Below, piece by piece: positions 48,581 through 62,015 of a stretch of DNA of 64,000 nucleotides. The notes under the pieces are model-generated. The model searched no databases. It was not told where the DNA came from and saw only the letters and a list, made by a program, of their open reading frames with translations. Each line of letters opens with the position of its first letter. Position 1 is the stretch's first letter. The stretch covers positions 1,364,001 through 1,428,000 of the forward strand of contig NC_090133.1 of assembly GCF_040581485.1 (NCBI RefSeq). Direction: 5' to 3'. Position numbers and translations under genes: made by a program. The DNA is from Linepithema humile. Lineage: Eukaryota; Arthropoda; Insecta; Hymenoptera; Formicidae.

Positions 48581-51500
48581 ATCGCCCTTTCTTCCGAAAT
48601 CCTCCCCTTTTCTCGTCGTTCGCAATGCACGCCGCATTTCCGTGTTGCTTCTTCGCCGATGTTGCATTTCTTTGAAGTGGGAAAAAAAAAAAACGTGACT
48701 TTTCCAAGAGTACCATTTTCTCCCACAGCATGCCATTAACCTTGGGTCTGTCGTCGCTGGGCCTGCAATAAATTCTCATCACCTTTCCGAATGCATTTAT
48801 CTTTCATTTCGAATGGAGAAACATATGTTGTATGGCCTAAGCAATATTTCTCTCAACTTTCTATTCCCGATCTCTTTTCTCTTTGTTTCTTACGTTAAAA
48901 TTTTTTTCTCGATTTCGCATTTTGCGTCTCTAGCATTGTGTCCTGCGGAAGGACCGTTGGAAAATGCACGCGCACGCGTACTCGCGGAAAAGCCATAGAG
49001 AGTTTTTAATCATGGGGGCGGCCGACGACGGCCACGGACGGGACGGCTTGCGGAACCGCCGGCGTAGTTTGACAGTTTGCCGCGGGGCGTCTGGCTGCTG
49101 CCCCACCCAGTCCTCTCTTTCTCTCTCTCTCTCTCTTTCTCTCCCTCTCCGCCCCGCTCGTACATGCCTCTTTCGACCGTCTCACCATGCCTGCCGTAAC
49201 CCTCCCCCCGTTGCCCCATTCTGTCTGTTCTGTGCATTTTCCCTCTTCGCTGCACTCCTCTCTCGTTTTGCGTATACGCCACGAACACTTAATCTGTCTC
49301 GGTCTTTCGGCCGCATATTTTCCTTACTTTTAATTTTTTTTTCTTATATCTTGCATTAATGTGATGAGTCTTGCAAAATCTCGAATGTCGATGTGGATAA
49401 ATATTGATATATTTATTCAATTACAAACTGGCTTCAAAGTTTTGTATTTTAATTTTGCACTGAGCGTACGATGAATGTATATTAAAATAAGTTGGGCCAG
49501 CACTCGCTCAAAATTGTTCTAACGATCTGTTAAGCCTCGTCATCAGACGAATGTATAATGAATAAATCCGCCAGAATTTCATTTTTATGAAAGGTAATCA
49601 AAAGCGCAAATTCTTAGATAAAAAGTATTCTTCGTTTCTAAAATATTGCGATATAAAGCTTTAGTTTTATTATTATCGTGTGCCATTATCGTTAATGATC
49701 TGTTACATAAACTGAAATGGGGGAAACACGTGTTTCCGATTGCGATTATATTAATAACATTACAGTTAAAATTGATCTTACTTTAATAAAACATTTTTTT
49801 TTACATTTCATAAACAATCATACATTTTTGGCGACTGTGAAATTTAGCAATGTCAGATGCAGCGCTGGGGAATTTCAGAAATGGGAGGCGCAGTGCTCGT
49901 AGCAAAATAATTTGAAAGCAAATATTAGTCAGAATACATTCGAAGGGAACAAGAGAATTGAAAAGGATGTCTTTAGAAAGGCATATATCCCACGTTAGAC
50001 AAGAGTAGAAACTCGGATAGTGGTGGATAGTTGCAAGTTGCAACAGCGTTCTCTCGGTGCACAGGTTGCTAATTTTAGCTCGGAACCTGAGAAGCCGAAT
50101 GCTAGAAATTCGATGGACATGAGTTCCTTACCATGACCTGAGGAAGGTTCTACAACTTAAATGGTTTCCGACCATGTGTTTTCGACCTAAATATATTCTT
50201 TAAAATTCTGTGAATTGCACTTTAACGAAATAGTTTGACCTTAATGGTTTCTAGGATCTTTTAAACTTTTTGAAAAATCTCCTTTTTCTTCTTTTCAAAG
50301 ACTTTCTAAAATAAGTTTTACAAGCCTGAAGATTTATGGTTTTGAATATTTTTAGAACTTTTGAAAAATTTTCTTTAGAATTTTATGAATTGACGAAATA
50401 GTTTGGTTTGAGCTAACGGTTTCTAGGATCTTTCAAACTTCTAAAATAAATTCTTCAGTATTGTATTACTTGCGCTTCTACAATATATTCAAACTCGAAA
50501 TGATTAAAACGCTGCTAACCTTTATAATCTTATTAGTAAAGAATTGTAACTTTTAGGTTTTTATTACTTTATTTTTTTATTTTTTTATTGCAGAAAAACT
50601 TGGAAAAATTTGCATAAAAATGTACTATCAATTATTATATACTTAAATCATCTTGATCTTAAGAATAAGTGATCGAATAAAGAAACTTCAATAATAATAT
50701 TAATAATTAACAATTTAATTATTAATTTGATAATAATATCAATTGTAATATTTAAGCGTGTTATTAAGTGTTTTACAACGGCTAAATAACTTGCAACAGT
50801 GAAAGTAATATGCGAATTTTTAACGGTTTATTTTTCTCGAATACATTGTTATACCGATTTTTGAACACATTGTTACTCCTCGTTCGATGTAACGTCATTG
50901 TCGTCGTCATCCTCTTCATAGTCTTCGAGAAGAGGTTATCGCGCGTAATGGAGTTCAGGCGACTCGGTCGTGATCATCACCGGCAAGAGTCATCGTACAA
51001 AACGGTTGTTCATCTCTCGCGACGAGCTGTCTCGATTTAGATTTCTTTCATGCGCGCGGTTTCTTTTGCGGTACGACAATTGGACGATTCTTGCGGCGGG
51101 GTGACTCGACGTTATCATCGTGCCTCCCAAGTCGCAGCTAATAGTCCGGGGATTTGGACTGTACATTTTAAATAATTAAACAGTTAGATTCGAAGGACTC
51201 ATTACGAAATTTGCTTCGAAATAATGTTCCGCGAGAAAACGCGAAAAACGTGAACGAGTCGCTGCTGGTTAATTAAATCTTTTCGCGCCTCGCTTGCTTG
51301 TAATTGGCTTTGGATCGCGCGTTAATTGCGGCGAGATAATACGCGTTGGTTAATGAGCATCGCACCGGCACATATCGGACATGCACCTTGCACCGCATAA
51401 TGCACGCACGCATACGTGAGCGTGCGGATTTAACGAGCTTCGCAAGAATCACGTAAGATCTGATTATCGATACCGCGATTCTATTTCATTTAAAGAATTC

Positions 51501-54500
51501 CAAAACTATTAAGAATTGCGTTGTTGAAATGAATGTATACGCGTGACAAGATTCTACTCTGAAGAAAATAATATCACAAAATTGAATTAGCCGAATATTT
51601 AAATTTAAGTAAATTCCACTTGCGGATTTTATCGTTAGAGCATAAAAGAGTATAAAAATATAAAAAGTTAAAGTATAAAAATATAGAATCGTTTTTTCGA
51701 TAGTTCCCTTTGCCTCTTTTTTTATTTATGACATTCGATTATATCGTCGAAATCTCAGTGACGTTGGAAATATCACTCGATAAGATAGAATTGTCTCGCT
51801 GGCCTAAAATTCCACATTTTCCTTTTCTCGTATCGCTTTCTCAGGATGGATAACAGTCGTTATTTTGTTTGTGTTCTTATCGAAAGTGCTGATAACGCAA
51901 TCGCGCTTTGACCGAATAAACGTGCAGGAGAAAGAGAAAGCGAATTCGCTCAGATTTCCTTCGAAAGTCGCTTAACGACAAGTTAATGTCTTTTCGAAGT
52001 ATTCATTTCGACGGGACGTTATCTTCCCATTTTTCCTATGTTGTTTCAGGGCTGCATTGTAGACAATTATAAACGACCGCATGTTGCGTCGCTTGTTACA
52101 AAGTGACAACCGAAGTTTCTGACACTGAAAATTTGTCGCTCAAGCATTTTTTTTTCAAACTTAATTTCACCATTTAGTTTTTCTCTCATTTATTTTCTCA
52201 AATATGTTTTGAGTTAATTTTTGACTTCCAATCTGTAAATGCTCTCACATTTTTTTCTGCCGCGTGCAAAATCTGAAATGATTTTTTAAATTCTATAAAA
52301 CTTGGTGTTTCAAAAGAAATTCTCAGATTGCTAAGTATCGACGCGAATGCGTCGTTCGTTATCGACGCTGTTAAACGCATGAATATACGCGCACTCGGCG
52401 CGATTGATTGGAGCACGTATAAACACGCTTCTTTGCTTCGCCGTGAATTTTTTTTTCTCGAACTGCAAGCCGCGCCGTAATGAACGGTAAAACTGTCGAG
52501 CTCAGTCAGCCAGAAGAAAAGTAGCCATCTTTCCGTACTTTAAACTTCATAATCTGCTCGTCAAATATTTAATCAAGATTCTCGGAGCGACTCTCGCGAG
52601 TCAGCGATAGGTCGATGAGCCGTTCAGCCGCAATCGTGTGCATCGCATCAGTATAATTGCATTTTGCAATCGAAATTTGAATTATTAAATCATTTTACGT
52701 TAAACGTAAAATTTTAAGATTGATATGTTTTATTTTAGTTTTCTTATATTTCTATCGTATAAAATTGTCTAAATGAAGCAAGCAGAAATATAGACCTTAG
52801 AATAACATAGTAAAAAAACATTAATCAACGTTTTATTTAGCATATATTTCTTGCAGCAATTGGCATAAAATATGTCGCTGAATTTTAATGACATGAGTAA
52901 GAAACAGAGAGTCTTAATGCAGTGCTTGATATTTTATGCACACTTCAGCTGCTGACGATTTCCATATATTCTAGTCGTTGCATCGAGCAAACTGCTCAAG
53001 CCGCACCGCAGAACTTTTCTTTTCCCTTCGTTTTTGCGGTGAACCGAAGTTTTTGCTGCGGGGGGCACTGGGGCGAAAACAAAATCGAAGCCATACTGCA
53101 AGTTATCAAGTGTCAGCTCGGGCATTACTTACCTGTTTAGTTTCAGCAATCGACATTGTCCCGTGTAAAATTAAAAGCGGTCGTTAAATTTATTCGCGTT
53201 AGTATCTTGAACGGCAGTGTTTTAATACTAATTAATTAATTTATTTATTTATTATTATTAACGAGTAGTGAATTTAATTATATTTTTTACGCGTAAAAGT
53301 CACTCGACAATATTAAATCTCAATATCAGGATAATTAATTAAACGGAAAGCTAGAAGTTGTAGCCACCCCCGCCACTATACTTTTTTTCTGACCGTGTTT
53401 CCCGGAAAGGAAAGTCCTGTTAACAGGATATTGCAAGCCGCATTAGCGTCGTTATTACCCCGCTCTCATATTTCGATTCCGTTGCGCCCGTCTGGGGATT
53501 ATTTCGAGAAGGCGCGCGAAAACGATATTAATGAGATCAAGGGAGATTTCCGGGAGGACGAGTTCGTCCTTTCGGCGTCGCGCCGGCCGCCGCGAGACCG
53601 CGGATAATCGATATCATCCTTGCTGCGCCTATTCTCCGCCCTGCTGCACTCCCTTTCCGCTCTGACGCAATCCTAGCTGTGTCCGCCGCCCTTTTCCGCA
53701 TGGCGGGCGATATCTTTCGCGTTTACCGAGGGCGTCTTCAACCCTTGCGCAGAGTTGACACCCGCTTTTCGGAATTTCTGGGTCGTCGGACATCCGTAGG
53801 ATCGTGTAGCGTTCATAATTCATCAATGTACAGAGCGCGTCGAAGTAGAAAAATTACATCCCCAAGAGAAAACATATATTTACGAGTATATTTATGTAAG
53901 ATAAAGTCGAAATTGTGACGCAGGCGAGAACGAGATGTGAATTTCTTGCGCGATTTCAGGAAGTCAAAAGAATTTTTCGCGTGCAATGTTTTTTTTTTTT
54001 TTTTTCCTGGAAATTCGCCTCAAAGCTAACATTTTGAAAGCGCACTCAAAGAGCGAAAAAATGTTATTAGACGCGTCTGCAATTTCGCGCACGCAAAAAA
54101 ATGTTCTGTTAACAATTTTTCAATTAAAACACGATTTTAATTATCCACCGTTCTAATTCTCGATTCTCTCCTGCCATTTTTCACGTTGCGTTCTGCAGTG
54201 TCGTGTAGAAAATCGAGCACCGAGATTCACGCGAAAGCAAACACTCGTCTCTACCTGCATACTTTGGTGGTCTCGCTGCCTCCGCCTCACCTCCTCGGCG
54301 CTCGCCATTCACGAAGTTTACCGGCCGGCGGCATGCGGTGCACAACGGTACCCGATGACGGTGCCAGTCGGCGGTGTCAAGGCCGTCCGTCCGTCCGTCC
54401 GTCCGTCCATCCATCCCATACAATGTAGCCTTTCTAACGTGTCGTTAGAAAACACCAGTAGGGAAAAGAGTTGAAGTTTTCAGGCCGCACCGCGCGAAAC

Positions 54501-57500
54501 TTCCTCGAGAATAAAAATACTCCGATGTGGCGCTCACTTCGCCAAGATTACATATTCACCATTGTTTAATTGTACACGAGGTGTATTTAAATTGCAAGTT
54601 GTGCCACAAAATTGTGGAGTGTAGTTACTTTTAGAGATATATTTCATTTAAATATATATGAGGGGCTCCGAGGAAAAGTGAAACAAGTTCATTTTTGTTA
54701 GAAAATGTTCTAAAGTTACAGTTGTTTTTCTAATTACGTGTTACATATGCATTGTTTTTCATAGCTTTGTTTCTTTTAATTTTAACTTAAACATTTGCAC
54801 TCACTTTTATTCCATTCGGCGAAAAACTGTTCAGTTTTTTCTTATTTATACCTGGATTTAAAAAAATATTTGTTTACTTTTCCTCTGAACCCTTCATATA
54901 ATGGAAGGAAAAGGATACGCTAGATGTTTGACAAGAGATATACGATTTATACCTGCTGTGGCATTTTTCTTTTGATAGCAGATAAGTTTTATCACCAAAA
55001 TATTTTTTCTATGGAAATTGAAAAGATTTTGTATCTCAATTATAGAGATAGAAGTTTCCTCTTTGGTGTCACAATAGTCTGAGACGAGACGACCTAGGTC
55101 TGGGGTTAAAGAGAGGGAGAGAAAGAGAGCACAGAGTAAGAGAGAGAGAGAGAGGCTACCGGCCTAGATACACGCAGTCAAGGTCCGTCGCTTGTCGGCG
55201 TGGCGTGAACCTTCATTACATCATCATTAACGAAGGAAACCACGCTTTTTATCGCGCTACGTAGAATAAAATGTTCCTGTCGTAGTAGAGATAAGAGTTA
55301 TTCTATCTGACTATGTGGAAATATCTATTTTTCGCTGCAGAAAGCGATATTATTTGAAAACAGTTACGAAGATAGAAAGAAATTGTTTGAACTTCAGAAG
55401 AATATAGTTTTATTATTTTAAACTGATAGAATGTTGCAGAAATTACATTCTTGGTAAGTTTATAAAAATATTTTTAGAATAAGTTTTCAAATATTTATTA
55501 TTAAATTTTAATGAATTTAGTAGAATGATGTAATTTAACATTGAATAAAAGCAGATGTTTTGTTAAATCTGTAAAATTTTCCACTTTTGTGCTCCTAGAA
55601 TGGGTAAATTTTACATTGTCGTGCATCAACATAGCGTGCGATAATTGTACACAATCAAGTGTTGTCGCACGCGCTTTGTCGCACGATGATTCGCGACGGC
55701 ATGATTCATGCGCATAACTTTACGATTCGCGATTGATAAAAAGTTTTTTCAGCTTTGAAAGTCACTTCGCGTGGAAGTGACTTGAAATATTTTTAGACGA
55801 TTATTCCCTTTGAACGAAAATTATCACATAACATTGACGTGCGAGTGAATAATTAATTTTATCGATTGAGCAATCGAGATTTATAGCATGCTCCATTTTT
55901 CACGGATGCGAAATGAACGCACTGAGAATATTCGCGACGTATCAATTGAGTTATCGCGCTCTTCGCGCCGTACTAATAAAATTAGATTGTGCGAACTAAA
56001 TGTATCCGTCTAATGAAAACGGACCACGCTGGCGGCTTGCGTCCTTGCAGGTTTCGGAATTTACCCTAAATCGTAGTGAAAGTTTTTTGTGAAGAATAAC
56101 GGAAGTCGTGCCATCACTAACGCAGCGTGTACAATGGCACAATGCTTAATGTCGCATCACAGGGGGTTGCATATCCGCATTTTTTCCAACCGCCATGGTT
56201 GGTATTGTTGCGCGCCGAACGAAAATAATCTTCTCGGAATTCTTTTCTATGCCTAGATGCCTTTCTTCCGAATATTTGTCTGTTCGAACCCAGACAATTT
56301 TCCGATTACTCAGGAAGATTCCAAACATTCCTAGTTTCGAAACATGTGTTGGGATGCCAGATTTAGGAATTTGTCGGTAGATTTAAACCGCATTAAATTG
56401 AAATACTTTTTTTCTCTCGTAAATCTAAATTTAACAATCGTTTTACAATTTGTTTCTCAGAGAATCTCGTTGTTGAAATTAAGGTCGCGTCGCAATCACG
56501 CGCCGGTTTCGGGAACCTGCGTGAAACCGGGAAAAGCCGGCACTCCACCGATATATCTCGCTACTACATTGTTTTTCTGTACGCTATAACGAGACGGAAG
56601 CACGCGACGTCAGCTAATAATATCCGCCGCCAGCCTAAACTCGGGTAAAGGGTGTCAAATTCGAGACGCCTGAACAATTAGATAGTCTCACATTCTTCTT
56701 GCTTTGCTTTTTTTTCCTTTTCCTAGAACGGAAACCTTCTTAGAAAGGTACACCGTTGATTAAAATAAACACTAATTTCTAATTAATTAAAAATAATTGA
56801 GAAACAACGACGGAAGTTTTGTATATTAAAATTGTGCAAACTGCGTGCAAAACCTTATTTTATTATTTTTTGCAAAATTAAATTAGAAAAGATGCTTTTT
56901 CCATCAATTTTAAATAATTATTTTCGTTGATTCTTATTATTTGATGTAAAATATTATAAACTGATGCAATGGATTTTGTTGTATCTTTGCTCAGTCATTT
57001 TAATTATTCCAGCTTATTAGACGGAATTAGACGTTAAAAATTTTCTTGCGGAGCTGTTGGAATTTTTATCCGTAAAGTCGCATCTGTTACATTGTTTATT
57101 GTGTTTTGTATTTCGTCCCACCACGAGCTGCGCCGCGTATGCATCCCGTGCAAGCTGGGCCGCGCGCGCATTTACGCCACGACTCACGTAGACGATACGT
57201 GCCGTTCGCGAAACGCGTGCAACATACATAGCTTTCCTTCCCGCAGCACGTAGCGATATATGCACTCGAATGGATGGCCGGGCGATGGATGCATCGCGCC
57301 GGTATGATGCACTCTCGCTCGACCCGATTGCCGCGCCTTTCGACGATAGACGCTCGCAGCCACTCACGAAGGCATCTAACGCGAAATGCAGCGCCTCGTT
57401 CACTCCCAAGAGAATTAATTTCAACGCCGCGAACGGAAATTGAAACTAAATTTACATTAATTTGTCATGCGATCCGATTTTTCCCCCGTTCAATCTGGTT

Positions 57501-60338
57501 CTTTTGATTTCCTCGCTTCTCGCTCGCTGAGAAATCAGCGTCGAGCCGCTGCTCGCTTGAATTACTGGGTAATTAGCGCATGTGAGAAATTAACGAGTCG
57601 ACGTGCGAAAGTCCGAGCGCGCGAATCAGTCGCGGAGAAATGCGGTTGCACGGCTGCACCGTTCGTGCATCTGCTTGCCCGCACGCGAAAGAGTTTCCTC
57701 CTCGCTTAACGTATGCGCGCATACCGCGCATACCGTTTCTTCACCTTGAAAGAATACGCGCGCGGATGCGCCGGGTAGCTGCGACAGTCTCGCGATAACT
57801 CCGCCGGCAGTCAATCGTATGATAATATTATCGGAATTAACTACAAATTTTTAATTACAAATGATGTAGGAAAATAATGAGCAAGAGCGGCATTGTTAAA
57901 ATGTTAAATTATTTGCAAATTATATGCAAGGTGCGTAATTATTCGAATTAGTGGGACATTGAAGGATTATTGAACTGTATTGAGGTAGAAATTTGAAAAT
58001 CCGAGTCGGCTGGAGTCACGCGAGATTTTCACGGCAACGGCGGGAATTTCTCCAAAATAATAGTAAAAGAAGATCGAAAAGCGCATTCCGGAATATCTCG
58101 GGCGCGTGTATCCACTCGCTAATAGAGCGTGACACGTTTGAGAGTAGGAGAGATCGCATGTATATCTCCGGTATGTAGCGCATATCCTGGATCCATCCCT
58201 CTCGTCCTTGGAAGAAAGCGCGAAATGCACTCGGAGCGCGTCCAATTAAACAGCCGTTGCGCTATGATAATGCTGGCCGATATGATAAACGCGTTCGGTC
58301 GCTCGCTCATTCGAATCTCGCGCTTAGAGAATTCCGCAGCAAAATGGGATAATAAATAACGAGCCGACAGCGAGAAGCGGGTCTTCGAAACGCTCGAATC
58401 CTGCACGGGCGATAAACGGAATAAAAAACATGCGGGTCGAATTTCACGCCACAATCGAGAGTTGCATACAATTACTATAAGTTGTAAATTGTTACTTTTA
58501 AAGAATCGAATTTCTTCACAATTCGGAAGATAAAGTGCGTCGCAGTCAGTTTTTAACATATTGAAAGACGAATGTCGGAACCGATTGGAGCGAGCTCTCG
58601 CGAAAGGAGATGAAGATGAAAGGACCGGGGCGGCGTACTGACAGACGGACAGAACTCGCGTCACCAACGATGCGGCGACGCAGACGTGGTGAGCAGGAAG
58701 TGACATCCGGTCGGTCGGTTTCTCCGGGCCGGATTCACGATACGTCCACGCGTCCTCGCACGTTGTTCTCTATTTCAGTGAACCGTCGCCGCGTCACGCC
58801 GTGCAAGACTGTCAATGGCTAACCGCGGTCGAATCACCCGTCTGGTTTTATCGCTCCGCTGATGCGTCAGCAGGCTGTCCCTCATTAAACGCTTCCTCTG
58901 AACTGCGGATTTTCCCCGGCTCTTTCGCGACAATACATCTTTTCCTTTAATATCGTAGGCGCTCGTCGTTTTTGCGAATCGCAAGGAGAATCGATTTGCG
59001 GAAATTGAGAGCTTCTTGTAGAAATTAAATTTCGTAGAAAATAAATGACTTTTCCGATTCGATTTGACGGAATTTCAATTGGCGTCGCGCAATGACGTGT
59101 GTAAAATCGTAAATTGGAAAGTTGCGATGAATGATAATCTGCCTCGACATTCTCGCTGAGAGAAAATATAGGCGACAGGCGTCGATAGATAGGCGATCGA
59201 TATAGGTGCTTTTAAATGCTGTTAGAAAGGTGCGTCCTAATGCACTGTTCGCAGAATGAAGCATCGAGCGAAGATGAAGAGGAGGGTAAAGAATGCAGGG
59301 AAGAGACCGGCCAGCCGTTCTTTCTTGCTATCGGAGAGGCGTGACCGCGCGAGGTCACTGATAAACGATAATAGAGTCTCTCTGTCTCTCTCTCTCTCTC
59401 TCTCCCTCTTCTTATCAATGTGCATGGCCGACGACGTGCACACGCGAAACTACGAGGCCGGCGAAACACGATCGCTTTCTAAAATAGTATACTGTTTCGC
59501 TCGAGGAAATCGATAGACGAGCGCGATGGTCGCATCGATATTAACAAACTTCTTTTCAAAATTCCACTCTTAACAGCTTTGCGAAAGTATTGGGCGAATC
59601 GTTTCTGCCGTTTGTTTCTCTTGCGTAAACTGTCCTTTGTTTTATCGCGCAACGAGGAAACAATACGTTCGTATCTGTGCTCCGAATTATTGTCGCCGGC
59701 CACCAATTCGAGAATCGTGTCTTTATCTCGCAAAAATTGATCAGTAATGATCGATTGACTTGTTACACGATAAGAGCGCATCATCGATTGAACCTTAAAC
59801 CGGAGAGCTCGCTGATAAGCGCATTCGGCGCTCTTAGCATTCTATTTCGCCATTTCGTTTAATTATTTGTCCAATTTCGCAAAATTGTTTTGATGGAATT
59901 TTTCCGATTTGTTTTTGCATCATCTAAAATTGTTTTCTATTCAAATTCTCAATATTTATCTGGCGTGACGATAAAAAGAAAGAAGAAGAAAAAAGATACC
60001 ATTAGACTAGATAATCTTCAAACTCCAACTGATATCTCTCAATAGTCACAATAGTTTACATGTCCTCATAATTCTTGATAACTCTATATTCCTTATTGGG
60101 TTATCGAAGAAGCCGCACTCGTATCACGACCGATCAAACGAAGGAGACCTACTTCTAACCGAAATTTTTCCCATTTTCAGAACACCAACGGACCGAGGCC
60201 GACGTACGTGGGCGCCAATAACGGAAACGCGGGTGGCGCCGGCGGCGGCGGTGGAGGCGGTGGCGGCGGCGGTGGCAGCACCGGGGGCGCCGCTAATGCC
60301 GGCAGTGTTGGCGTTGGTCCCGCGACGGGCGCGGGTGC

Positions 60339-60371
<33 letters not shown>

Positions 60372-62015
60372 CGGCGGCGGCCACGGATTGAAGGGCAACA
60401 CGGGCGGCGGACCGCGTGGCGGTAACCCTGTGCAGTATCGTGCGAGCGGCGGCGGCGGCGGAGGTGGCGCTGCCACCTGGAGCACGGCGCCCTCGCACGC
60501 GGCGGTGGCCGCAGCGGCGGCAGCGGCGGCCGCGTATCCCACTTTCACGCGCTATCCGCCGAATACAGCGGGGACAGCCACCGCGGTTGGTGGCGGTCCT
60601 CAGCAGCTGCCGGCCTCTGCGAATCCTTTCGTCACCGCCACGTACGCGCAACACGCGACGGTGAGTTTATGTCTGTCATGGCGTGTTATCCCTAAATTCC
60701 GATCGAGATGTCGGTCAACGGACCTTGGTCACGTGATGATAATTACGACACGGTTGTATGGCAAGTGTCGCAGGTTAAAAGATAAGGGCTTTGATATGGA
60801 TTTAATGCCTTGCGCGATATTCTTATGAACTCTCGTGAACGAGGATCGGAAAGAAACATAGCTCTGTATGCGTTATTTTCTAAATTTCATTGCAAGAAAG
60901 ATATTTATACATGTTTCATTCTTTAATTTTAGGATATTTTGTGAGTTGTTGTATATAATGTTTATGGTATTTGCAGTACGGTGGACAACGGGTGCCTACA
61001 GCTTCATCTCCAGCGAACACTAACAGCAGCTCTAGCAGTGCTACTGGTAGTCAAAGTGGCACAATGAGCACGAATCTTAGCAACAACGCCATGCAGGGAC
61101 AGCAAGCAGAGCAGCTATCCAAAACAAATCTTTACATTCGTGGCCTCAATCAGAATACCACTGATAAGGATCTTGTTAGCATGTGTTCTCAGTAAGTAGC
61201 GTTGTGTATTCGACACACGACCTTTGATCTTTGTTATTAATCGGTGTAATTCTGTTGGAAATGAGTTCTTCAAAGAGAAGACAAATTATTAGATGATATA
61301 GCTTATTGGCCATCAAGGCTTTATATTTATTAATATTTTATCAATTTTATTACGATTAGTAGCCATGTTAAATTATTTTAACAGCGAGTATACACTTAAA
61401 TGTAACTAAGTTGACATCGATATGTTAACCCAAACCCAATATTTTTGCAGATATGGAACGATAACCTCTACCAAGGCGATTTTGGATAAGAATACAAATA
61501 AGTGCAAAGGTAACTAATTACATTTATACTCTTCGATATTTTTTAGCTTCCTAAACTCAATTTAGACTTTCTTTGTTTCAATATGTCTATCTCGTTGCAG
61601 GTCATCTAATTTGAGTTATTTTGATATTTAAACTACTTATCGCTCTAAATGATAAACTCATTGTTTTCTAACAAAAAATATTGCTAATTACAGATCTCGA
61701 ATTAATTGTTTGTCTTATTATCAAAAGATTGTCGTTATCTTATAACAAATGGCTTAAAGAGATGGCTATTCTTTAGAAATTTAACTTTCCTGTGATTAAC
61801 TTCGTACTGTATAATCGTAAAAGTAAAATATTTCGCAACCTTTGAAAAAGAAAAATTGATGAGATTTGTACCATCTTGCTTGTGTTTCAGGATACGGCTT
61901 CGTAGACTTCGAATCACCGATGGCGGCAGAGGGTGCTGTGAAAGCATTAGTCGCTAAAGGAATCCAAGCTCAGATGGCCAAAGTGGGTATCTGGTTGCTC
62001 CGTAGACTGGACAGT
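48276..62015 (+). CDS. shep: shep (alan shepard) RNA-binding protein, RBMS family, 5' part only
   Basis: Orthologue of Drosophila shep and vertebrate RBMS1/2/3: a two-RRM protein binding A/U-rich single-stranded RNA, active in neurons and, in the fly, in neuronal remodelling and insulator control. Coding exons: 48276-48329, 60181-60660, 60977-61191, 61451-61509, 61891-62015 (or 61982). Residues 1-18 come from the first exon, about 19-178 are Gly/Ala-rich, and 179-226 are Ser/Asn/Gln-rich with the conserved YGGQRVPTASSPANTNSSSS. RRM1 starts near 228: RNP2 is LYIRGL (230-235), RNP1 is KGYGFVDF (269-276). The ATG is preceded by an in-frame TAA at 48,261 and sits in an AACATG context. Phases agree at every junction. 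RRM2 (expected to begin QQEQDPTNLY) is not present before the window ends, so the gene is cut off. Intron 1 is about 11.85 kb. Confidence 0.95.
48547..48580. repeat. CT microsatellite
   Basis: About 16 CT units near the 5' end of shep intron 1. Confidence 0.95.
49117..49146. repeat. CT microsatellite
   Basis: CT repeats with a few interruptions in shep intron 1. Confidence 0.85.
50196..50440. repeat. Imperfect direct duplication
   Basis: A segment of about 70 bp (50,196-50,268) containing AACGAAATAGTTTG and GGTTTCTAGGATCTTT recurs at 50,371-50,440, offset about 173 bases, roughly 80% identical. Confidence 0.75.
54383..54417. repeat. CCGT/CCAT tetranucleotide repeat
   Basis: About six CCGT units followed by two CCAT units in shep intron 1. 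Confidence 0.95.
54655..54900. mobile_element. MITE with about 30-bp terminal inverted repeats
   Basis: The left end begins TATATGAGGGGCTCCGAGG; the right end, on the minus strand, begins TATATGAAGGGTTCAGAGG. Both continue GAGGAAAAGT then AAACAA, about 25 of 30 positions identical. The element is 246 bp, AT-rich inside and without coding capacity. TATA at both borders fits a TA target duplication, so a Tc1/mariner-type non-autonomous element is likely. Confidence 0.8.
55110..55154. repeat. GA-rich microsatellite
   Basis: Interrupted GA repeats in shep intron 1. Confidence 0.85.
59376..59407. repeat. CT microsatellite
   Basis: CT repeats with one GT interruption, about 0.8 kb upstream of shep coding exon 2. 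Confidence 0.9.
60181..60660 (+). other. shep coding exon 2: Gly/Ala-rich low-complexity region
   Basis: 160 codons, phase 0 at both ends (acceptor CCCATTTTCAG, donor ACG|GTGAGT). After NTNGPRPTYVGANNGNAGG it encodes long glycine runs (about residues 38-110 of the protein, from GGC/GGT/GGN codons), then a stretch with alanine runs and YPTFTRYPPN. Fly Shep has an analogous Gln/Gly/Ala-rich N-terminus, so an unstructured, condensation-prone tail is expected. Mixed glycine codons argue against a recent pure-repeat expansion. The opposite strand is also open (poly-Pro), a shadow of the GGC repeats. Confidence 0.9.
61891..62015 (+). other. shep coding exon 5 with two possible donor sites
   Basis: The exon carries the end of RRM1 (YGFVDF to IQAQMAK, residues 271-300). 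One donor, K300|GTGGGT at 61,983, would join directly to RRM2 as in fly and vertebrate proteins. A stronger donor, AGT|GTACGT at 62,016, would add 11 residues, VGIWLLRRLDS. Both end in phase 0, so both isoforms stay in frame. Read-through past both gives a stop at 62,055-62,057. Confidence 0.7.

Larger units (their letters stand above)
48330..60180 (+). other. shep intron 1
   Basis: An 11.85-kb intron from GTGAGTACAC to CCCATTTTCAG. I saw no alternative coding exon that I could support. It contains CT microsatellites (48,547-48,580; 49,117-49,146; 59,376-59,407), a 70-bp imperfect duplication (50,196-50,440), an inverted-repeat element (54,655-54,900), a GTCC tetranucleotide tract (54,383-54,417), a GA-rich tract (55,110-55,154) and T-rich runs. 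Long first introns in neural genes often carry enhancers; none can be assigned here. Confidence 0.8.

Noticed and set aside
53110..53160. Minus-strand mini-exon ATG TCG ATT GCT GAA ACT AAA CAG with a GTAAGT donor inside shep intron 1
   Set aside because: Only eight codons, and no convincing partner exon was found downstream on the minus strand; likely chance.
56281..56300. GTTCGAACCC, resembling a tRNA B box
   Set aside because: No A box at the right distance and no cloverleaf could be drawn; no tRNA called.
60177..60548. Minus-strand Pro-rich open frame opposite shep exon 2
   Set aside because: It is the antisense of the GGN glycine repeats; it has no independent start context or conservation, and the + strand is a clear shep exon.
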